Program-made: the position numbers and the translations under genes
Notes under the pieces: model-generated
What the model saw: the letters and a program-made list of their open reading frames with translations, nothing else
Databases searched by the model: none
What the model was told of the DNA's origin: nothing
Shown here: in pieces, positions 6,516-11,509 of the stretch
How positions within the stretch are numbered: position 1 is the stretch's first letter
Layout: each line of letters begins with the position of its first letter
DNA from: Methylacidiphilaceae bacterium UBA1321
GTDB lineage: Bacteria; Verrucomicrobiota; Verrucomicrobiia; Methylacidiphilales; UBA1321
Length of the DNA: 11,509 nucleotides
Direction of reading: 5' to 3'
Assembly: GCA_002306945.1 (NCBI GenBank)
Contig: DBTH01000291.1
Span: forward strand, 1,209-12,717

Positions 6516-8978
6516 GTGAATTCGCTCACTCTATTCAGGTTGATGTCACCTTTCCGTCTCATTCCTTTCCTTTTGATTGCCGCACTGGTCTTTGTGGATG
6601 AGGGAGTTTACGGGCAGGAAGCGGCGGATCCTAATATGGGCATCCCGCAGTTCTTTGATGCTCTGAATCTGGATTATCCGGGAATGGAAGCGGTGAAGCG
6701 TGCGATAGAGAAAAAGGATTTTTCATCTGCCGCAGCGGCCTATCTCGAGTTTCGGAGAGAACGAAGCAAAGCTCGTTATCTGGTCGATTCTTCGGATAAA
6801 CCCGCGCAGGCGACCGGATCTGTTTCAGACCAGTTGGAGCGAATCCGGAAAAGCATCTGGGGTTCTTTTATTTTCAAGGTTATAGAAAATAATCTACAGG
6901 AGACCAATAACAGTCCAAAACAGGAAATCGATTGGTACTATAATCCCAAATCTCCGAAAGATCCGAATTTCAGTGTGGAGATTGAACTCTGTACGAACCG
7001 CCAATTATGGTGGAAATCTCTGGCTGATGCCTACTGGTCTACTCTCGATGAGAGGTATACACGCGAATGGATTTCCGAATTCACGGGATGGATTCGGCGT
7101 TGCCCAGCCGACCCCCACATGACCATCGAAACCTCTGAACAAAGCTCAAGCTGGCGTCCCCTGGAAGTTGGCATACGAATGCATGAGACCTGGCCGTACA
7201 GTTATTATCACTTTATCAAGTCACCGGAATTCACTCCGAATGCTCATCTGCAATTCGTGATTTCGTGTCTGGAACAAGGACGCTTTTTAAATCGCATCAC
7301 GGTAGATAATCCAAACAGAACCGGAAATCATGTCACGACGGAATGTATCGGATTGGCCACGGTTGCCTGTCTGTTTCCCGAGTGGAAGGAATCTGAAAGC
7401 TTTGCGGAAACGGCGAAAAACCGGTTAACGCGGGAGCTTTCCCGGCAGGTTTACCCAGATGGAGCGCAAATCGAACTGACGCCATGGTACCATAATGTGG
7501 TGTTGGAAGCTTTCACCGACTACGCAACGATCCTTTCCCTGAATGGACGGACGATTCCGGCGGGCATCGATAAAACGCTTCATGCGATGAATCGCTATTA
7601 CGTCAAGATCATGGATCAGCAGGGGCGTATACCTTCCTTCAACGATTCCGCTCCTTTCGATGGACGTCCGCTTCTTCGTGCACCCGCGCAACGCTGGAAT
7701 GATCCGGAATTCGAATTTATCGCCAGTGGTGGCAAAAAGGGAAAAGCGCCAGCCCTTTCCTCATATCTTCCCTATGCGGGTTTTTACACCATGCGCAGCG
7801 ACTGGGGCGCGAACGGTCTTTATGCCTGCTTTCGCGCTGGCCCCGCCGGGGCGGGACACTGGCACGAGGACAAACTGCAATTTGTAATCAATGCCTTCGG
7901 ACAGCCGTTGGTTATAGATCCAGGCCGCTATACCTATGATCAATCTATATGGAGATACTACGTCATCGGCACCTCCTCGCATAATACGATAACGGTCGAC
8001 GGTAAAGAGCAGAAACGAGGCGGTGATGATTATGGAGAAAATCCCAGGGAAGTAAAAAATCCCTGGATGGTGAATCCGAAATTCGATTTTGTCTCTTCAA
8101 GCTATGACAGCGGTTATCGGGAGGCGAAATATGTACAGAAAGGCTATCAGCCGATTACCTATATAGGAGCTGCTGATAAATCAATTACCCATACGCGGTA
8201 TTTTTTCTTTATTAAGCCCGGTTATTTTGTGGCAGTTGATTTATTGACGGGAGCGGGAACTCACCGCTATGAATCGCATTTTAATCTGGAGGCTCCTGAC
8301 GCCACGATCGATTCCGATAAAAAGAGCGTGCGGACGAATCGTCCGGATGCGGCACAGATAGCGCTCTATTCCCTCGACTCCGACGGTCTGGATATTCGAA
8401 AGGCTGTTGGGGAGGAGAATCCTGTTTTGGGCTGGTCATTACAGTCTCCGGAAGAACGACGTCCGATTCCGACTATTGTCTATACGAAACAACAAGCCGC
8501 CCCCGCGAGCTTTGCCACGTTGTTTTATCCGTTCCAGGGGAATATGCCCGCTGTAACGTCGAGTCCGTTAACGGTTACCAGCTCATCTGCCTGGGCGAAA
8601 CATATTGAGACGCCAACGGACGCATTGGAATTGATCATCCATGCCGAAAAAAGCGTCGATCGGATTTCATCCACCATCATAAAACCTTTTTCTACGGACG
8701 CCTCCGTGACGGTAGTACGTCACCTTAAGGGGGAGGAGCGGGCTTGGCTGGGTATTTATAACAGCACGGGAGCAAGCTCTCCGGACTTTTCGTTTACTCT
8801 CGATCAGCCGGGTAATGTTTTGGTTGGAATCGATGCTCAGACCGCGAAGACTTCAACGCCCAAAATGACAGGGCTTTCATTTTTCAACCCCGGTACAGAG
8901 ACGATCACTATTCATATAACGAAACCATTGGAGAGAACGGTTACGGTTCCTGCCAATGATTTTCGGGACGTTAAATAA
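6516..8978 (+). CDS. Secreted heparinase II/III-family polysaccharide lyase
   Basis: An 820-residue predicted lyase that cleaves uronic-acid-containing polysaccharide by beta-elimination outside the cytoplasm. A hydrophobic signal segment ends near VYGQE (about residue 34). The N-terminal part (~40-400) fits the alpha-helical toroid: LDYPGMEAVKRAIEKKDFSSAA start, RPLEVGIRMHETWPY, TGNHVTTE with Asn271-His272, and DGAQIELTPWYH with Tyr325-His326, candidate catalytic residues. The C-terminal beta-sandwich holds GAGHWHEDKLQF (His448, His450), VIDPGRYTYD and SSHNTITVDG, the heparinase II/III hallmarks. A domain rich in beta strands follows to the end. Substrate (alginate-, heparin- or other glycosaminoglycan-like) cannot be assigned from motifs. 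The start is a GTG at 6516; an in-frame ATG at 6543 also leaves a good signal peptide. The GTG gives the same promoter-to-start spacing as the sister genes. Probably co-transcribed with the transporter 45 nt downstream. Confidence 0.9.
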   Translation: MNSLTLFRLMSPFRLIPFLLIAALVFVDEGVYGQEAADPNMGIPQFFDALNLDYPGMEAVKRAIEKKDFSSAAAAYLEFRRERSKARYLVDSSDKPAQATGSVSDQLERIRKSIWGSFIFKVIENNLQETNNSPKQEIDWYYNPKSPKDPNFSVEIELCTNRQLWWKSLADAYWSTLDERYTREWISEFTGWIRRCPADPHMTIETSEQSSSWRPLEVGIRMHETWPYSYYHFIKSPEFTPNAHLQFVISCLEQGRFLNRITVDNPNRTGNHVTTECIGLATVACLFPEWKESESFAETAKNRLTRELSRQVYPDGAQIELTPWYHNVVLEAFTDYATILSLNGRTIPAGIDKTLHAMNRYYVKIMDQQGRIPSFNDSAPFDGRPLLRAPAQRWNDPEFEFIASGGKKGKAPALSSYLPYAGFYTMRSDWGANGLYACFRAGPAGAGHWHEDKLQFVINAFGQPLVIDPGRYTYDQSIWRYYVIGTSSHNTITVDGKEQKRGGDDYGENPREVKNPWMVNPKFDFVSSSYDSGYREAKYVQKGYQPITYIGAADKSITHTRYFFFIKPGYFVAVDLLTGAGTHRYESHFNLEAPDATIDSDKKSVRTNRPDAAQIALYSLDSDGLDIRKAVGEENPVLGWSLQSPEERRPIPTIVYTKQQAAPASFATLFYPFQGNMPAVTSSPLTVTSSSAWAKHIETPTDALELIIHAEKSVDRISSTIIKPFSTDASVTVVRHLKGEERAWLGIYNSTGASSPDFSFTLDQPGNVLVGIDAQTAKTSTPKMTGLSFFNPGTETITIHITKPLERTVTVPANDFRDVK

Positions 8979-9008
8979 TTTTCGACGGCTTCAGTAGTAA
9001 GTCGAAAA
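8979..9008 (+). repeat. Hairpin between lyase and transporter genes
   Basis: TTTTCGAC (8979-8986) and GTCGAAAA (9001-9008) make a perfect 8-bp stem with a 14-nt loop immediately after the lyase stop. It lacks a T-run and may modulate read-through or transcript stability between the two genes of this probable operon. A TACCAT follows at 9010-9015, 8 nt before the transporter ATG, and could be a weak internal -10 box. Confidence 0.45.
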
Positions 9009-9023
9009 ATACCATCTGACGTG

Positions 9024-10463
9024 ATGTTAACCCGGCTATTTCATCGTGACGCTGCAAGTTCGCGCGAAAAAACAGCGGATTTGACGTTCCATGATGAACC
9101 GTGCCGATTAGAGACAAAACAGTCGACTCCCCACATCTGGACTGTAGGCACGCTTGCCTATACGACGGGTGGTCTGGCTGTCTTATTCTTTTGGTTGTTG
9201 TGGGGGGATTTTGCATGGTCGATGCGAGACAGGGCGGTTCCTTCGGTAGTGCAACTGCTCCTGAGAAAATTTGAGGCTTCAGACCTACTGGTGGGACTGC
9301 TGATTAGCTCATTGCCGTGCGCAATCGCGATGATCCTCGGCCCGATTATCAGCTTCAAATCAGATCGGCATCGTGGACGCATGGGACGCCGAATTCCGTA
9401 TTTGCTCATCACAACGCCCGTTGCGACGTTGTCGATGGTTGGCCTGGCTTTCTCTCCGTCGATAGGGATTCAATTGAACCGGTTGCTCGGCTGGCATTCT
9501 CCAGGACTGAATGCGTCGATTCTTATAATCTTCGGATTATTTTGGGTGATGTTCGAGATTGCCTCGATCACGGCCAACGCCGTTTTCGGAGGTCTCGTTA
9601 ACGATGTCGTTCCGCAAGCGATAGTGGGTCGATTCTTCGGCCTCTTTCGTGCGTTTAGCCTGATTGCGGGAATGATTTTCAATTACTGGTTGTTAGGCAA
9701 AGCCGAGACCCACTTTGTATGGATATTTCTGGGGATCGGTGCGCTTTACGGAGTTGGATTTACGCTCATGTGCCTGAAAGTCAGGGAGGGGCAATATCCG
9801 CGCCCGGTTGTTGCCACAAACGATGGTGGGTTCTTTTTCGCCACAAAAACCTATTTCAGAGAGTGTTTCGGCTCGTCGTATTATCTCTGTTATTTTGCAG
9901 CGATGGCTCTGGCTGCGGCGGCCTTTGGCCCGGTGAATCTTTTTAGCGTGTTCTATGCTACGAGCGTTCACATGAGTGTGGATACCTATGGCGCCTGTCT
10001 GGCGCTCACGTATGGAATCTCCCTGATTTTGTCCTATCCACTCGGAGCCTTGGCGGATCGATTTCATCCACTCCGTGTGAGCCTGGTGGCGATGGGGCTT
10101 TATTCGCTGGTGACTCTATATGGAGGATTGTGTGCGAAGGGGGCATGGACGTTCGGCGCTGCACTGGTGATGCACGGCGTGCTATCGGGGACGTACTTCA
10201 CCGCGTCCGCATCCATTGGCCAAAGACTGCTTCCCAGAGAGAGGTTTGCCGAACTCGGATCGGCGGCGGGAATTATAGGGAGCCTGGTCTCCATCGTGCT
10301 GGCTCCGGCGATGGGCCTTTTCCTGGATCATATGGGGCATGTCTATCGCTATACATTTATCATCGGATTTGCGCTTTCGCTGCTGGCTTTGCTATCGCTT
10401 CTGTTGCTACACGGAAAATTCATGACGTTAGGCGGCCCGAAGCGCTATGTCGCTCCCGAGTGA
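9024..10463 (+). CDS. MFS sugar transporter (SLC45/GPH-like)
   Basis: An inner-membrane carrier of 479 residues, predicted to import sugars or oligosaccharides, probably by cation symport. A ~38-residue cytoplasmic N-terminus leads into about 12 hydrophobic segments. The signature is GPIISFKSDRHRGRMGRRIPYLLI after the second segment (residues ~108-130), an MFS motif A variant typical of SLC45/glycoside-pentoside-hexuronide-like carriers. WGDFAWSMRDRAVPSVVQLLLRKF precedes it, and GALADRFHPLRVSLVAMG is the equivalent loop of the second half. GTG at 9021 and ATG at 9024 are adjacent in frame; ATG is preferred. No Shine-Dalgarno is seen. It lies 45 nt after the lyase, and none of the 20-bp operators precedes it, so it is likely expressed from the lyase promoter and imports lyase products. 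The substrate is inferred from context only. Confidence 0.9.
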   Translation: MLTRLFHRDAASSREKTADLTFHDEPCRLETKQSTPHIWTVGTLAYTTGGLAVLFFWLLWGDFAWSMRDRAVPSVVQLLLRKFEASDLLVGLLISSLPCAIAMILGPIISFKSDRHRGRMGRRIPYLLITTPVATLSMVGLAFSPSIGIQLNRLLGWHSPGLNASILIIFGLFWVMFEIASITANAVFGGLVNDVVPQAIVGRFFGLFRAFSLIAGMIFNYWLLGKAETHFVWIFLGIGALYGVGFTLMCLKVREGQYPRPVVATNDGGFFFATKTYFRECFGSSYYLCYFAAMALAAAAFGPVNLFSVFYATSVHMSVDTYGACLALTYGISLILSYPLGALADRFHPLRVSLVAMGLYSLVTLYGGLCAKGAWTFGAALVMHGVLSGTYFTASASIGQRLLPRERFAELGSAAGIIGSLVSIVLAPAMGLFLDHMGHVYRYTFIIGFALSLLALLSLLLLHGKFMTLGGPKRYVAPE

Positions 10464-10561
10464 GGGGACTCCTGCAATATGACAACAACTGAGATGAGTT
10501 GCTGACGTGAATCTGTATGACCTTGTATTGCTGCCTGGAAGCAGGTCTGTGCCTGTCGGAA

Positions 10562-11080
10562 TTATTTCGACGCCCACGTGTGAGATTGGTGCCGGGTGGC
10601 GAGGCGACGGTCTTGGGACCAATCGGGGAAAAGGTCTTGTTTGTGAAATCGGATGCGCGTTTTCCATGAGTCGTCGCCGTGGAGATATTCGTGGAAGGCT
10701 TGAAGGACTTCCCGGGGAGTCAGATTTTCCTTATAGCTGGCGTAGTGGTGATCGAGGTCTCTTTCCTGATATTCGAGGTAAAAGCCGGTGGGCGTCCAGA
10801 ATGTTTGCAGATAAGAGTCGTTCCGCAGTGTTTCGGTTCGGACCAGAATGAGGAATGGGTCATACTGGTCTGGGAGAATGGCCAGGGTTTGGTCGAGACG
10901 CTCTTGTGAAGCGAGAACCGGTTTGCCGTTGTTGATGGCGGGGGAAATCAACGAGTAGGGTTGAACGGGGAGAGCGGGATTTCTTGAGCTGTAGGCTGGG
11001 AATGGCGAAGGGTCTGTGGCGTGGGCATTGAGCACGACGAGGAAGGACAAGAGCAGGAATGCGGGAAGAACGGTTTTCAT
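10562..11080 (-). CDS. Small secreted protein of unknown function
   Basis: A 172-residue protein with a clear signal peptide (MKTVLPAFLLLSFLVVLNAHA/TD, about 22 residues). I do not recognise the family. The mature part has a Pro-rich stretch (PFPAYSSRNPALPVQPYS), a hydrophobic strand (DPFLILVRTE), FWTPTGFYLEYQERDLDHHY, then LTPREVLQAFHEYLHGDDSWKTRIRF and a basic tail. The EYQ...LTPREVLQAF...YLHGDDSW layout loosely recalls small alpha/beta immunity-type or uncharacterised domains, but this is not enough to name it. The reading frame extends upstream to 11218, but the ATG at 11080 is preferred because the signal peptide begins there and TATTAT lies just upstream. It converges on the transporter gene with a 98-bp gap and carries no copy of the shared operator, so it may be independent of the locus. 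Confidence 0.72.
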   Translation of the reverse strand: MKTVLPAFLLLSFLVVLNAHATDPSPFPAYSSRNPALPVQPYSLISPAINNGKPVLASQERLDQTLAILPDQYDPFLILVRTETLRNDSYLQTFWTPTGFYLEYQERDLDHHYASYKENLTPREVLQAFHEYLHGDDSWKTRIRFHKQDLFPDWSQDRRLATRHQSHTWASK

Positions 11081-11091
11081 GGACGGAAGCG

Positions 11092-11097
11092 ATAATA
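11092..11097 (-). promoter_or_regulatory. Candidate -10 box of the small secreted protein gene
   Basis: TATTAT on the minus strand lies 11 nt before the ATG at 11080 with no Shine-Dalgarno between them. The layout resembles that before the genes at 4284 and 5708. A matching -35 element is not obvious. Confidence 0.3.
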
Positions 11098-11509
11098 GAG
11101 ACGCTTCTGCGCAACGTCGACTGCCTGAAATATCGATTGCGACAGGAATTTTGTTTTGGTATTTCCACTCCAATGGCTTGCCTTTTTTCGTAGTAAGGTT
11201 TCTTATTCGGTTTTCCATATAGCCTGCAAATTATGTACAGTTATTCAAGGGACACTAGCCTGCTCACCTTGCCCTATCCCGCCTCATATCCGTTTCTTGT
11301 TCATCGACTCATGGTTTTATTCCATGCTTCCTTCCCGCGCTCGGTCGCCCTCGCGCAGTTGCATTTCCTTTCGCTCGCTGTGGTCAGCTCACGGGAGGAC
11401 TTTCACTTCCAAGATCGCACCCATGCTGGGCGCACTAGAAACCTGAAAAATCTTTCAGACATTTCAGATTTCTATAGTGATTTTGCCTAATATTTCTACA
11501 TAATGTTAT
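11098..11509. other. Right-edge stretch without a recognisable gene
   Basis: No reading frame here has a plausible start context, signal sequence or family motif. A plus-strand frame at 11233-11490 is open for 85 codons but its composition looks non-coding. Near the right end CTGAAA (11443-11448) and TTTCAG (11453-11458) form a 6-bp hairpin, and TTTCAGA recurs at 11465-11471, within increasingly AT-rich sequence. This could be a weak transcription end or promoter region for a gene beyond the window. Confidence 0.4.

Noticed and set aside
11107..11115. CTGCGCAAC, resembling half of the 20-bp operator, before the small secreted protein
   Set aside because: Only the half containing GCGCAAC matches; the GCGTAA part is missing at the right distance.
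11081..11218. Longer start for the small secreted protein at 11218
   Set aside because: It would add 46 mostly basic residues ahead of a good signal peptide beginning at 11080.
11233..11490. 85-codon plus-strand open frame at the right edge
   Set aside because: No ribosome binding site, promoter or recognisable domain; the frame runs into AT-rich repeat-like sequence.

Overview
The window looks like a chromosomal stretch from a Verrucomicrobia-type bacterium, most likely an Opitutaceae relative. This is inferred from gene types, not from any marker search: a PEP-CTERM surface protein with an autotransporter-associated beta-strand repeat, a prepilin-like protein, a LacI regulator, a heparinase II/III-type lyase and an SLC45-like MFS transporter occur together, with no SusC/SusD pair. 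No rRNA, tRNA, CRISPR array, transposase or integrase was seen.

Layout. The left edge holds the 3' part of argS (to 1363), a GC-rich housekeeping gene closed by two back-to-back hairpins (1366-1415). Composition then drops and an accessory carbohydrate locus begins. On the minus strand, read right to left, are a LacI-family repressor (5609-4536), a secreted beta-strand-repeat/PEP-CTERM protein (4284-2572) and a prepilin-like secreted protein (2377-1709). Diverging from lacI on the plus strand are a small secreted carbohydrate-binding-like protein (5708-6418), a large secreted heparinase II/III-family polysaccharide lyase (6516-8978) and an MFS sugar transporter (9024-10463). A small secreted protein of unknown function (11080-10562, minus) converges on the transporter. 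The last ~290 bases show no convincing gene.

How the parts fit. The main result is a 20-bp site present three times: before the PEP-CTERM gene (4329-4348), in the lacI/CBM-like divergent gap (5640-5659) and before the lyase (6454-6473). Fifteen of 20 positions are invariant. Each copy points the same way relative to the gene it precedes and lies 42-48 nt before that start codon. This ties the surface protein, the binding protein, the lyase (probably with the transporter) and lacI itself into one predicted local regulon. A reasonable model is that the surface and binding proteins hold a uronic-acid-containing polysaccharide, the lyase cleaves it, the MFS protein imports the products and LacI senses a product. 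The substrate is not determinable from sequence. Several starts lack a clear Shine-Dalgarno and instead have a TANNNT-like box 8-11 nt upstream, suggesting leaderless or nearly leaderless transcripts.
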